Source: Ephydatia muelleri
Lineage: Eukaryota > Porifera > Demospongiae > Spongillida > Spongillidae
DNA length: 64,000 bases
NCBI GenBank assembly: GCA_013339895.1
Contig: JABACO010000024.1
Coordinates: forward strand, 806,001 to 870,000
Direction: 5' to 3'
How positions within the stretch are numbered: position 1 is the first letter of the stretch; every line of letters begins with the position of its first letter. This document shows, piece by piece, positions 22,471 through 34,734 of this stretch. A program made the translations under genes and the position numbers. The notes beneath the pieces are model-generated. The model saw nothing but the letters and a program-made list of their open reading frames with translations, did not search any database and was not told the DNA's origin.

Positions 22471-22870
22471 TTGACACTAGGTTCCAACCTACCAGGCAAG
22501 ATGTCTGCTGGTCCGGAGGGCATGCACTTCTTCATCAAGTGGTCCAAAACCAACCAGATGGGCAGGTGTGTTCAGCGTACCAAAGGCAGGCACATGTGTC
22601 CAGTTCCAGCAATGGAGGCCTACAGAGAATGTTGTCACTGTTCCACTCACTCCTCACCCCTCTTCCACTTCAAAGATGGGAGAACACTCACATGTAAGAG
22701 CTTCCGCTCCACCTTTCTACCCTTGGTATGGTGAAGCTATGTGGCTACAATCCAGCCAAATATAACACCCACATTGGTGCAGCCATGTACAGTAGCTGCC
22801 AGAACAGGCCTTCCCACTGACACCATTTGGAACCTCGGAAGAGGTGAAGCAAAGCATACCAGACATACGT
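22471..22870 (+). pseudogene. Tyrosine recombinase relic (DIRS/Crypton-like)
   Basis: The frame shows FIKWSKTNQMGR, FKDGRTLTCKSFRS, then in a shifted frame LCGYNPAKYNTHIGAA, and in a third GLPTDTIWNLGR. This order is that of the C-terminal half of eukaryotic tyrosine recombinases such as those of DIRS and related elements. These enzymes cut and rejoin DNA through a Tyr. The conserved Arg expected next to the His (S-F-R-x-G) is gone and the Tyr region is not seen. Two or more frameshifts make it dead. Bases 22871-24149 show no further gene, though a duplicated CACACTGTGTGCAG block is present. Confidence 0.6.
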
Positions 22871-24149
22871 ATTGGTGCAGCCACAGTACATGTAAACTCT
22901 AATTGCTAACTAGCAATAGCACAAATTGTGCATGTTTTAACTGCACATTACATGTATCTATGTTCACACAAACCACACACTGTGTGCAGAGACAGGGGTT
23001 GGGCCTGATGCCATAACATGGGAGGAGGGGGGTGCTTTGACCCTGATGCAGGGCTTTGACCTACTGGTAGACTGAGCAGCGCCCCGATGTGTAGACAAAG
23101 CTTTCCTTAATGTAAGTATATATTGTGATAGCGCTCTTCCATTGGCGAAGTCCCAGAGAGTGCTTCGCAGTTAAGCGCTTTACGTGTATTGATCGACGCA
23201 CACATGCAGACAAATATTGAAAATGCGGCACATTCAGACTTGATGTTAATCGATCTAGGTAAGACTGAGAAGCCTACGTAGGTCGTAGCTGTACTGGAAA
23301 GTGCTAACGAATCATTTTTATCCCTGCGTGTAAGCGTATCAGTGCACGTGCCTAGCCTACGCACTTCATTCATCGAGCTGCATGCAGGCTAAACAAACGC
23401 TGTTTACAATAAACTTCAAGTGAAAACAACCCACTATATAGGTCAAAAGTGTCCATGACAACGTCTTGTATACAATAAATATAATAGCTTCACCATAATG
23501 TGAGCTAGGTGGTTGGTGTCCCTCTAGCTGGCAGTCTAGACCTATGGGAATTGGGGGGAGGAGGCTAGGGAAGAGGTTTCCACTTAGCTACCTGGCTTGC
23601 TATTGGCTCAGATCATCGCCGCAGCCTTGTTAATCTTCAGCTGAATTAACTTATTGTGCACATTTATTCACCATTAGACAATTATTGCCAATATTTATTA
23701 AACAATTTTGGCAGATGACGCAATGGCATACTTATATGAATAAATTATGCGCGGTAGAAATTAATTTTTTTGTCTTGATTTTAATTAAAGAATGGTTAAT
23801 GGAATAATTTTTCGAAGTACATATATCATAATTAGACCGATTTATAGTACATTATAAACTTGTTTAAAATTCAATTTGAAATAAAAAGCAAGATGACCGC
23901 CTATGTATGGGCCATTTCTGGATATGCTACGACCAGCGCGCTCACACCACTCTACAAACAGTGAGCTCACACCACTCTGCGACACTCTAATTTTAACTAC
24001 AAATTAAGCCTTCACTCCGACAAGGCCTGGGTTGCCGACGGCATTGGCATACACTGACTCTGTTTCTCCGCTTAAATCATGCAACCTATCCAAAGCTATT
24101 CACAAATCCACACACATACTACACTATATACATGCGGCACAAACAATAA

Positions 24150-25231
24150 ACTCTAATAATGATGGTACACTGAATGTGTTCACTGCACATGTAGGCTTGA
24201 TCTATTCTATTGAACTGCTCATGAGGGACGTACATGTAGGTACATCACGTACACTGTAGTGTCCCATTCGACTGGTCCTTTGTATATACATCATATCCCA
24301 ATAGGACTGCTTGAGACAATTAAAGAGAATAGTGGACAAGTCATAAGGCATTCCATGGGTCGGCACGTAAGAGGCTTTTTTATTTTTTATATTTTTCGAG
24401 AGGTGCAGGGTTGGATAATGAATATTAAACTTTAACTTGCTACTTATGGTAAATTTACCACGTGGCCCTGACCTAGCACAATCTGCAGGATAGGGTAGCT
24501 ACAATAAAATTCATTGCCACAGGCCATGCAGGAACATCGCCCTTCAAAAAATGAAATAAAATAAAATTTCTTACATGGTGCACTGTTTTCCATCAAGAAG
24601 AGGCAGCACACATTGTTCCAGGTCACACTATTTGTATGCAGGGAATGAAGTGAGTGTTCAAGTACTCCTGAAGGGTATAGCTAGAGCGGGATGGGAAGCA
24701 CAATACTTTGTACTAGTTGTGAGAAGGCTAGGCCAGGAACAGAAATCTGATGGAGTGCAATAATACCCCTGCATTCAACTAGTGATGCAACATTGTACTA
24801 TTGGCCTGTAAGGTTAGGCTGTTACCCTTGGCGATGAATATTATTGTACCTATCTATCATTGCAGATTGAGGTGGGTCAGGACCCCGTGGTAAGTTTACA
24901 CAGACATACTGTACCTTAGCAAGCTAGTAACAATTTCATTATTCTGCTGTTACCCGACTCCCAAACGCTTTTACAGGCGCAAAGTAGAGTGCTAGATGAT
25001 GAGTGTAACGGAGGGAATAAGTATACTTTTACAGAAGACTAAAAGCAAAAATACAGAGGAAAACCACAGTGAGTACGAAAGCAGGGTACAGAAATTGAGA
25101 ATAGAATCAGTTGCCTCTTGAGCTGTTCATCGAATAGAATGCTGTGCAGAGGAAATGTTCACAGAGGCAGACCTTACACTTCAATGTATTTGGATGTACC
25201 ATCATTATTAGAGAGTGTTATGATGTTGTCA

Positions 25232-25272
<41 letters not shown>

Positions 25273-26790
25273 TGTGTTGTGTGCAAGTGATGTGCTCAAG
25301 AATTGTACAGTGCCACTTGCACAACATATACACATAAGGGTGTGTGAACCAGCTAGCTAGTATAAGGGCATGTTCGTGCGCTCCATATGTGCTAAGCATG
25401 GTGTGGGCAAAAAGAGACTTGAAGTCAGCATAAGCAGAAATAGTTGAGGCATAAAAAAGTTGAGCAAGTTGAGCTTGCAAGGGTTATGCGAAATGAGACA
25501 GCTTTATTACGCACTTCTCTACTTAAGAAAGATTATTTGAGTGCATAGGAATATATAGGCATGTTGTGGTAAATATAGTGTTATTCTTTGCCACATGCAT
25601 GTATACAGTGGTGGACACGATGTACGGTGTATGCAAGCACAAAGGACCAATCCAATGGGACACAGAGGATCAATATGCAGGGGAAAAATGTACGTACAAA
25701 GGACACATCGTATGGGCCTATGGGGACACAATGCATGTACAAAAGAACAATCCTAGGGACACAAGGTACCTGTGTGTACAAAGGATCAACCCTACGGGGA
25801 TCAGATGCACAAATAGAGGACCAGTCCTATGAGCACACAATGCACGTACAGTCTTCCAATCCTATGAGACACTGCATGTAGCTACACATACTTATGTACA
25901 CGTGAGAGCTCTGGGGAAAGAACCAATTATATGGGAAACCCAGGCCAGCCTGCACAAAAAGGAGTCGTTATAAGGAATGCTTCGGCAAAAATGCAGGGGA
26001 AAACAAAGAGAGGGGTACAGAAGCTCAGTACATAAACCCACTCAAAAATGCACACAGTTCAATGGAATAGACCCCGTGCATGTGACAAAGTGTGCATGGT
26101 GTAAGAGTGCGTCATCATCATCAGACTGGTAATTTATTGAGTTTATATACGCAAAATTCGACGTGTGTGCACAAGTGCATGAGGCTGTGTGAGCATGTTC
26201 ATGTATTATGCGTGAGCTGAAAATTGAATTGTATATAAAAGACCGATGTCATTGCAAGCTAGTGGGCGTGACAAGAATTTTAGCAAGGGATATTACTAAT
26301 AGCAAAATGGAAGCTTTATTACATGACTAGAGGATGATGCAAGTGCGAAGCAAATAGCCTTACTCGCGCCGTGTTGAATACTGCCACCCCGCGACGTGCA
26401 TGGGATGCGCAAGAATACTACAACGATTCATTCAGATCCATCAATTTGGTACGATCGTTTTGCGAAGCGAGAAGTGTTCTTCTTTTAATTCACCGGTATA
26501 AACTCGCTGCCTGGGTGAGGCAAAATCGTTGCGAACAGCTACAGCTTAGTTTTAGGCGGAGAATGGGCGGAACAAAGAAGTTATCGAAATTTATTGTGGA
26601 TTGGGAGAATGGAACGCGGGTTGCATACAATAATGGCGCTCATCGAGCAGGAAATGTGCATTAACTTTGCACAGCTGTATCTCCGTAACGGATAACATAA
26701 AAATTAGCGAACCATAAAAATCAATAGCGACAGGGACCCCCCACGTACACACTGAATTTGAAACGAATTGGAAGCTCCTACCTGAAGATG
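24150..26790. repeat. Dispersed repeat family, copy B (fullest copy)
   Basis: Follows copy A block by block from TAATGATGGTACAC to 'CATGTGACAA', then continues into the part shared with copy D (ATTGTGGATTGGGAG). It includes a GT microsatellite (25234-25266) and, at 25600-25870, a degenerate repeat of about 40 bp built on 'AAAGGACCAATCCTATGGG'. That sub-repeat also recurs in copies A (about 5120) and C (about 35090). No protein domain is seen. Confidence 0.75.
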
Positions 26791-28790
26791 TGGCAGTTTC
26801 GAACCCCATGGGTAATCAGGTCTCATAACGTCGGCACGGAGCTTGTGTAAGACACGAAATATAGGTATACTGCCGTATACATACAGAAATGGTGTACTTT
26901 GAAGTGATGAATATGAAAGTCGACAGTTCGGAAGTTCTAGCGATTTAAACGTAAGGCAAATTTTATAATATGCACTAGGTCCCTTTTCGCGGAAACGATC
27001 CCATATGGGACAGTGTCCAGCAAAATCAGCCTTCTGGTTAGTTTTTCAAGTTTTCAAATTTTTTTATTTTCCGTTAACTCCAAAGAGATTCTATCAAATG
27101 GTCGTTTGGACTATCCGTAATAAGGTTATTCGTCACTGAGTTTATAATTAGTCATACATTTCAATGTGAGCGTTACTTTTCTTTTGCTAGTCCTAGAAAA
27201 TTTGAATAAGTATCACGAATGTGATTTTGCTGGAGACTGTTCCATATCTATTTATATAATTGGAACGTTCGATACGAAAATAGGTCTTGTGGATTTTATA
27301 ATTTAAATCGATATATTAATGCTATCGAGTTCCTATTTTTAGCACAACATACCACACCATTAGTATATATGAAAATCCATTTTGGTGTCCTACACATGCG
27401 GGGTACCGACGTTTCAAGGTCCGATACCCCGTAGAATTCTAAAAGATAGGAGTGTCCAAATAGGTTCTAAATAGGTATCTATGTAGAAGGGTCCTACCGC
27501 TATTAACTTGTTCTGTTCCTTAATTCTTGCTTTATCCGTTATGGAGATACAAGTGTGCAAAGAAATTGCATATTTCCCGGGCGTTGCGAGCCTTTAACGT
27601 ATTACGACTAGCTTCGAGGACGTCCTCGTAATACGTTAATGGCGTGTAACAAACGTTCCAAATATTTATATAATTATTATATATAATATCTCGCATCTCT
27701 TTTCACTATTTGACCGGCCCACTTGGCGTGGATGGTCTGTCCTGAGTGCATCCTGGTCTGTTTTAGTGGACACTATTACTTAATGTAAGGCCTTCATGTG
27801 AATGCTCTCTGGGGTTTCACTTCATCAGAAAAGTACAGTACGCTACACAGCGTGCTATATCTGCCAGAAGTTACCTCCAAGTAAAGTTTATTGCCTCAGT
27901 AGTCCTAAAGTCTAGACTTTAGTGTGCCTTTTTTTTTAAGTGGAAAGCGGATGTTCTGTTCAACCACTTCTGAAAGGTGAGGCCATGTTTAGTGGTGCTT
28001 CAGACATGCCTTCTTTTAGTTTACACAGGCTCTGCTCCAGTTCAGAATATACACTACACTATATTCTTTAATTAGTTTTTATTTTGTAAAATGCGAATTA
28101 TAATTGTTGAAGAACCTGAGCCATTCAATCTGACGATAATCAATACAGCGTGTACACAGTATGTGGCTCGGTCTCATACAAAATTTGTACGTATGTGTGC
28201 GATATTGATCGCAGATTATTCCGTGTACATCCCAATAATCACACGTGGATCGTGAAATCATTCGTATGAAATCACGATTTCGTGAGCAAAAGGCGCACAA
28301 AATTCGGAAGCGCGCTCATCCGGTTGAAATCGCGAGCTCGCAATCAAAGCCCTGAATTGCTGCGTGAGTTGACATGGAGTGTAATTAATGCGTCATTCGG
28401 TTTTTGCTGTGCACATCTTCAATTTGTTTGTTTACAAATTCTTTGCCATTGTTGAGGATGCAAATTTAAAATGGGGCCAATGATCCACAATTGGTGACAT
28501 CCGTTATGTGGCATATTGCCTCATATCAATCAGTTCGATTTACAGCCATGTATAAACATTTCTTATATCAAGTAAACATGCATAGTGATTGAATCTACCT
28601 GCATACGGGAAAAATAGCCCGTCAGCTATATAATCGATCTTAGGAGATTTTGTGTGTTGTGGTTTCCTTAATTAAGTTACACGTTGAAAACAAGCTTACG
28701 TTTTTTCCCACCACAACGTTTCTTGGTATGCAGGAGTACAACGACTGGACCTACAGTGTAAAAGGCGTGACACACAAATGACTCAATTTA
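26791..28790. other. AT-rich spacer with no gene recognised
   Basis: No credible frame. The only structured part is the nested palindrome at 27596-27637. A short Cys-containing minus frame at 28079-28300 has no recognisable motif. Confidence 0.6.
27596..27637. repeat. Nested palindrome
   Basis: AACGTATTACGA pairs with TCGTAATACGTT across the centre, and the interior CGAGGACGTCCTCG is itself a perfect palindrome overlapping the right arm. The two hairpins are mutually exclusive for a few bases. Function unknown. Confidence 0.85.
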
Positions 28791-29220
28791 GCCTTGTACT
28801 TTGTTATGTTTAGTAGTACAGATATGGTACTACACTTGCATGGAAATTACTACTTACCATGGCATATAGGTTTTCTAGAACCAGCATGCATGCAGACAAT
28901 CTTGTCATGGATCTGTTTCAAAATGGTACAATTCCTCCACTATAGCGACCCTTCTATACCGTTTCATGATTGTGCGCTCAACAACAAACAGCAATGAAAT
29001 ACTAAAGAATACAAACTTACACAAAAGCAATAACCTAGCTCCTTTTTCCATTTGACTTGGACGACCTCAAGCAAGGCTAGCAGCTTAAATCCACTTATTT
29101 ATTAAGATTCTGTCCTCAATACGTCGATCGATCATCTTTAAAAGGCTGATGATCCATTCTCCAAACTCTTGGTGAATTACGGCACTTCTTGTTCTCTTAG
29201 CATCATTAGAAAATGTAGCA

Positions 29221-29316
29221 GGGCGGATCCAGGCCAGGATATCAGTATAGGGGGTTCTGGGGGAGCGCAGTAAGCTCCCCCAGTGAGGTATGGGGCCGAG
29301 CCCCATCATGTTGACA
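29221..29316. mobile_element. GGCGGATCCAGG-type MITE fragment
   Basis: Begins GGGCGGATCCAGG and contains a hairpin at 29257-29283 with stem CTGGGGGAGC / GCTCCCCCAG. The same hairpin, inverted, occurs in the element at 34190-34346. The second terminus is not recognisable. Bases 28791-29220 and 29317-29983 hold only short frames without motifs. Confidence 0.65.
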
Positions 29317-29983
29317 CCATAAAGGGACTTCCTATGTCACGTGCAAAGGCCTCAATCGGACCGACGGTCGCGGTCACAATGTTTTTAATTGTTCCATATC
29401 GATCATGATCAGCGGTCTGCATTTGACGAAGTGACCACATCCACCTAAAACTGGTAGACCGCTGCAACACTGTAGCTCTCTTCATCTCTTCCTATTATGT
29501 GCAACCGCTGAATGTGACACCAGAATGACAAAATATGCATGCGGGTAGACAGAATCTTTCCGATACCGGTTCGGTAAATTGGCTACCCTTGGTGTGTAAC
29601 TACCTCGAAACACCTTATTGTCACCATTCCTGCTTAGTGTGGCCTTTTCTTGCCTTTAGTGTATGCCATATATGGTCAGGTTTTTTATTTGTTGCTGGGT
29701 GCTCAATGTGGAGTGCTGCGTCAGTACTGTGCATGCATTACATGATGAGCTAGTGAAGTGCGGAAAAAATAAACGTGACAAGGAATGGCCAATCAGCAAA
29801 GAAGACCTCTCCTGTTACCAAGAACTGCAATTGATGGGTGCTCATTTAAGCGCATCTGCTCTTCGTTGACTCTGCATGCATGCACGTGCATGCATGCTGG
29901 CTAAATGTATTATTTGCCCGATGCATGCCAAGCGCATGCGCGCCGCACGTTCAGCTGTCCGAGCAGTTGGCAATTAATCAGAT

Positions 29984-30454
29984 ATGCAGCAGGTCATCAG
30001 TGACATCAGCACGCACAAGTTCGCCAGTAACATAGCCGTAGGAGGACCGGGGGGAGACGTCTTCTGCTTTTTAGGTCGCACGGAGCATAACGTCAGGAAT
30101 ATCACGTTCTTCCGTACCGATGGCGTGATTCGCTGCCTCACTTGCTTCAAGTATGACGGGACTAGCATATCTGTCGGGCAACGTGTGTGCGATTCAAATT
30201 CAGCAACCTTTAGTTTCCATTCGGACGAACAGGTCCGCACAGTTTACTTATACTCCAACTCCATGAACGGCGGCCGGTTCGCGGGAATCAGAGTGGTTAC
30301 TGACAGGCAGGAATGTGAGGCGTACGCGGGCAATTACACACCCAGAGCGGAAGACCAAGTGGAAGTCGCGGTTGGAACAGGGAAATGGAACGGAATAATT
30401 GGACGATCGGCAGTGGACATCGACAGTTTTGGCGCAGCCATGTTGATACATTAA
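29984..30454 (+). CDS. Jacalin-like (beta-prism) lectin domain protein
   Basis: An intact 156-residue single-exon frame. It has a Gly-rich GGPGGD at residues 20-25 followed by hydrophobic strands, a middle YDGTSISVGQRV segment, and at the C-terminus GTGKWNGIIGRSAVDIDSFG. The pattern G-x-G-x-x-x-G-I-x-G-x-x-x-x-D-I-D-x-x-G is the end of jacalin-like domains, which fold as a beta-prism and bind sugars. The length equals one domain. No signal peptide is obvious, so it may act inside the cell or be one exon of a larger protein. GTAAGTATG, a good donor, lies 20 bases after the stop, so a 3' UTR intron is possible. It is the only undamaged, non-repetitive, plus-strand frame nearby. Identification rests on pattern recall. 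Confidence 0.6.
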   Translation: MQQVISDISTHKFASNIAVGGPGGDVFCFLGRTEHNVRNITFFRTDGVIRCLTCFKYDGTSISVGQRVCDSNSATFSFHSDEQVRTVYLYSNSMNGGRFAGIRVVTDRQECEAYAGNYTPRAEDQVEVAVGTGKWNGIIGRSAVDIDSFGAAMLIH

Positions 30455-30937
30455 CCTTCCGCAGAAGCAAGAGTGTAAGTATGTTTTGCCACACAATGCA
30501 CTCGTCATTGCTGCCATATAATGTTTCAGTGCATGTTAATCGCTGACAATGATGACTACATCTGTCATCGACACGGCGAAACATGCATGTAGTCTCGTAT
30601 CCAGACCCATAAATAAGGGCCTAGCCCATCCGTCGAGTTGTTCTGGTGCACCGGAATGTTGGCGCTCCAATCAATTTTTTGACGTACTCATACTCTATGG
30701 TTAAAATTCCAAGAAATGTATGGAAAGTTTAACTTGTCCCTGGTTCGATCCAACTCTAAGGCCACTCAGGCAAGAGGCTGGTTGTATGAGGGTCCTGTAG
30801 ACCAAGTGTATTTTATTGCAGACGTGTAATGTATTTGTATTTCGAATAAGCATATGGAATGTTGAATTACGCCACTGCGTCCGTCGGTCAATTCCAACTT
30901 CTGATTGGAGCGCCAACATTTAGACGTTTGATTGGAG

Positions 30938-31430
30938 TTACCTCTTGTACAATATGGTGGCAAGTTTTACTCGTTTAAATATTGCTTTGGTGAAAAAACG
31001 CTGGCATTCAATGTCACGTATGTATGGGCCATGGATTCCATCAGGAGTATAGTATTCAAGAATTGGTCTGACATAGTATATAACGACTCGGCAAAGAGTA
31101 GAGATATCAAGCGTACCTTTAATCAAAGGAGACCATCTTTGGAAAGCCTTTAATTTGCAGCGCAATACAAGCTGGGTTTAAAGTCAGCTGAGATATGAAC
31201 ACCCAGGTCACAAATAACGTAAACTCTGTTTAACAGCGCTAGCACACCACTAAAGAGTAAGAAATGTTGGCAGAATCATGCCCAAAGGATATTGCTCTGC
31301 ATTTTTGAAAAGCGCTGCCAGATTTGCAACCACGTACAAAAATTTGACAACGCTAGGGATAAAGGTGAAAGTGGATCAGAAGACTGAGCAACATAGAGTT
31401 TTGTATCATCTGCAAATATTGCTGGTGGTA
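30938..31430 (-). pseudogene. CR1-like reverse transcriptase relic
   Basis: On the minus strand the ADDTKLY catalytic box lies near 31410, followed by a region like that after the box. After indels comes YVRPILEYYTPDGIHGPYIRDI, which matches the YVRPLLEFNTPVWNPWLFKDIE region of the better copy at 43999-45549. It is heavily decayed, and only the 3' third of the RT is left. Confidence 0.75.
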
Positions 31431-31630
31431 CCAAGCAATCAAGAAAAAAATGCATCCTAGACGGTTACGCATGCGCTACGTGTCTCAAGAACTGAATTCT
31501 ATTCGTAAATCTCTAACAATGATTGTATTGTATCGAAAAGTGATGGTTAGGAACATCTTGATTTGGCACTTTATTCATAGCACCATGCAGCCGCTATACG
31601 AGAGTCAGAACGTCACTGTTATAGTATAGT

Positions 31631-31640
31631 GGCGGATCCA

Positions 31641-31672
<32 letters not shown>

Positions 31673-31700
31673 CGGGAGATTGCAACCCCCCCCCCCTCCC
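31631..31700. repeat. GGCGGATCCAG end with long G then C homopolymer
   Basis: The MITE-like end GGCGGATCCA is followed by more than 30 G, then after about 15 bases by a C tract. It could form quadruplexes or a G/C hairpin. Homopolymer length is probably unreliable. Nothing is recognised from 31701 to 32230. Confidence 0.8.
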
Positions 31701-32234
31701 CATCCTACAAACCCGCATTAGTAACAATTAAGAATTATTGCAAAGTCACGGCTGTTTCGGTCGTGACATTAGGTTTTTAAAATTAGATCATATTATTCGA
31801 ATTACGGTATTTACAATTTATGGTGGACTCAAAGCTCATTAACAAAGACCTTACATCGGAGGCAGTTTATTTACTATATCTTGCTATAAAGCAGAATTTG
31901 TTAGTTGGAATTGGTTGAGTACACACCCTACTTCGCATAACATCTATGACACATATTAATTAACACAACGATTCTAACTTTGAACCAGCGCTCGCGCATA
32001 TAATGGTAGTCTCATGGCGGGAAAATCGTATCAACTTTGCGTTCGTATTGTACGAAATCGCGCTTATAAAAACGGCTACGATTTGTTCGAGGCTAACGAT
32101 CTAAGCTTGGTAAGCTATAAAATGAATTTTAAAATTTACTACGCGCTTTCTACCAGTGGACAAAACCAATGGTTTAACGATGAATATTTGTCACACCGCA
32201 CGTCGATCAGTCTATAGTCATGGAACCCCGACAT

Positions 32235-33010
32235 GGGTGTAAATTGGAAGACCTATGTAGAATTTGCGGATGCAAGCTTTTCATAGATCGCAAACAAATA
32301 AAGGTCAAAAAGTCCTAGCCATGCACATACCAATGTTCTTCCTACACGGAAGAGATTTTCAAGCCTTCCATATCGATACAAAGAAGGATAGCCCTGAGAT
32401 CCACCCCCAGAAGTATGTAACAAGTGCTATTTATCAATGAAGCTGCTGCTCAAAAGAAGACACCTTATAAGTGCTCAGTGGAGCCATATGACTGGTTTAT
32501 TCATTCCGTGGAGAGGTGCAAGGCATAGTTCTACATGGCCTGCTGTCACTTGTATACGGTATATTTCATATAGGGCTGCAATTGTCATAAGCCATTTTAT
32601 ACAGCACGGTGGCAGAAGACAGGAAAGTTGGGAAGTACTCCAGCTGAAATTGTGGAACACATAAGAGTAGTAATGCCTCACAGGATAATACAAAATCCCA
32701 CACACCCTTCTCTAGCTCCCATAAAGCTACTACCTGCCATTAAGGAGCTGCAATGTCCTATTTGCTGTGGTGTATTGCAACAACCAATACAGCTCCTATG
32801 TGATTGGTTCGTGTTTGCCACCTGCCTAATAGAGTGGGTCCACTTGGCTGCTGCCCATTTTCCATGCTGTTACACGACTTTGCCTCTGGAATGTGCACAC
32901 ATTAAGCCTGCCTCTAAAATGGTGCAACTGTTACTGCACGATGTAATGGAATTATATGATAGCACAGTACTGATACAAGGTGACATACAACACCTTGGTA
33001 AGCACTTGAT
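32235..33010 (+). pseudogene. RAG1 N-terminal-like zinc region plus RING relic
   Basis: In one frame LEDLCRICGCKL is followed, after stops and shifts, by YTEEIF, then EIHP, then PEVCNKCYLSMK, then VEPYDWFIHSVERCK. This order (C-x2-C, acidic-I-H-P, C-x2-C, W-x2-H-x4-C) matches the N-terminal zinc-binding region of RAG1 and the N-RAG-type mobile elements of invertebrates as I recall them. Next (from about 32628) comes KELQCPICCGVLQQPIQLLC and HFPCCYTTLP, a RING in which several zinc ligands are replaced, as after the corresponding region of RAG1. At least three frameshifts or stops. No RAG1 catalytic core is seen. It may be a mobile element relic. Function of the intact parent is unknown. Confidence 0.45.
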
Positions 33011-33899
33011 TGTAATTTGAATAGCAACTGTGAATATATATTTTTCACAAGGCCACGCCATCAAGAACTTCTTCTGTTCATTTGACAGAGATTTCAAAGG
33101 AATTGCCAGAGCCTTGAAAATGCAGATACTTGAAGACACATGCTGGAGTGGTTGTCAATGCACCAAGTAGGCTGTGGGTTAATGGGTGGGCTGGGTGCAG
33201 AGTCAATTCATGTGAAGTTCAACTCTTCGCTGCGAGCATATCAGGGATCAAGGACCCTGTAGCAAAGTTGAAAAGCATACTGCAAGACCACTATCTAAGC
33301 ATATCACCTCATATGACATCTGCTGTGTCACCCCCTAAACATATGTGACATTTGATACCAAAGCTTATTCAACTCAATCTCAATTTGCGCACATATTCAA
33401 AGCTTTAAAAGGGTAGGAACGAACTCGCGTAGTAACGTAGAAACAAGATAAAAAGCAACATCGTACCCTCCTCAACGTTTCGAAGCTATTTATCTCGAAA
33501 AATATAAACGGAATTCGTGGAAAACTGAAATAGAATAAACCGCATCCAATGAGATATCGCGCATTCTAGGTCGTATAAAACCAGTTCTCAGCGATGAAAC
33601 CAGGAAACACTGGTACCTTTTTGTACACCTACGTCTTAACTTACATGTACTACCGTCATCTTGTGAGGAATTACCGACGGCTTCTCGACAGAGCCCTTTT
33701 TCTACCACGTACGCACCAGGTGGACTTAATGAACTCACGTTGCTAGGTACTTAAAATTCATAGTGGGCGCGGGCCTAGTGCCGAATTTTGAATGGAATGA
33801 AACAGCCGTGAAGTAAAGATGGCTGAAATTCGTAATACAACGCAGCTGTGCGAGCAAACACACGGCAAGGCAGTATCATGACGTTTTTGAAGAGGTTTG

Positions 33900-34114
33900 T
33901 CTAATTGATTAGACAAAGCAGAACGATCCTTCTCCTTAAAAGGATCAAGGCATACGCTAGATCGGTTATGACAGAAGAACGCTTTTCTGATCAGGCTTCG
34001 ATTATCATGCACTATAAAGAAAGACTACCTGCTGATGAAATTTGCAAGGAGATCGTGCAGGCCCATTCCAGAAAACTGTTTCAAGCATTCTTATTTGACG
34101 ATTGTAGTACATAG
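33900..34114 (+). pseudogene. hAT transposase C-terminal dimerisation fragment
   Basis: The frame LKRIKAYARSVMTEERFSDQ followed by IIMHYKERLPADEICKEIV resembles the last 60 residues of DUF4371/ZMYM-like hAT transposases: R-I-K-x-Y-x-R-S-x-M-x-x-E-R-x-S, then a short helix before the end. The rest of the transposase is not found. Bases 33011-33899 show only short frames. Confidence 0.55.
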
Positions 34115-34189
34115 ATCTAGCAATTCTTATAATCGTAATTTGATAAATACTACGCAGTTTTATGTAGTGGTTTGCGCATGATATGCGTT

Positions 34190-34346
34190 GGCGGCTGGGG
34201 CTCCTCACCAGACCCCGCTGGGGGAGCTTACAGCGCTCCCCCAGACCCACTTGCTGGGCGGGAGGGGCACCCTTTTCGCACCCTCCTCCCTTTAATGAAT
34301 ATTATTTAACAACTCCCCCTTTTCTGAAATCCTGGATCCGCCCTTG
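34190..34346. mobile_element. GGCGGATCCAGG-type MITE, complete or nearly so
   Basis: Read on the minus strand it starts AGGGCGGATCCAGGATTTC and ends near GGGGCTCCTCACC/CAGCCGCCAA. The internal hairpin at 34218-34244 is shared with 29257-29283. A clean 8-bp duplication is not seen. The ends belong to the same group as the better-defined element at 37858-38283. No gene in 34347-34734. Confidence 0.65.
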
Positions 34347-34734
34347 CATGCGAATGGTCGAAAATGGGAGGGGCAAATGAAATGAACGGAACGAGGGAAT
34401 ACAGAAACTGAAATTTCGCATACATGTACCTGCATGGCATTTGTAGATCAAAACATATTCGATTCAGTCACAATCAATTCCTGTGTGATGTATGGCAGTG
34501 GCAGAGTTGTCCTTGCTACAAATCACATTGGAGCCCAGTCGGCCCCAAACTTGCCACTTAGCCTAAATCAGACGCTGAAAGCGCAGCGATTTCCACTGCA
34601 TGTTGATAATGTACAGAGGAGGATCAATATCTGGGACATCATACAGCTACATGAACCTATATGTAGACATATGTACAGTGAACTAGTAAGATGAGTTATT
34701 ATCAGATCCTTGTTTGGAACCTTGCTATTTACCC

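Noticed and set aside
34190..34346. 8-bp target duplication for this MITE
   Set aside because: Flanks share only partial ATGCG similarity, so no clean duplication can be claimed.
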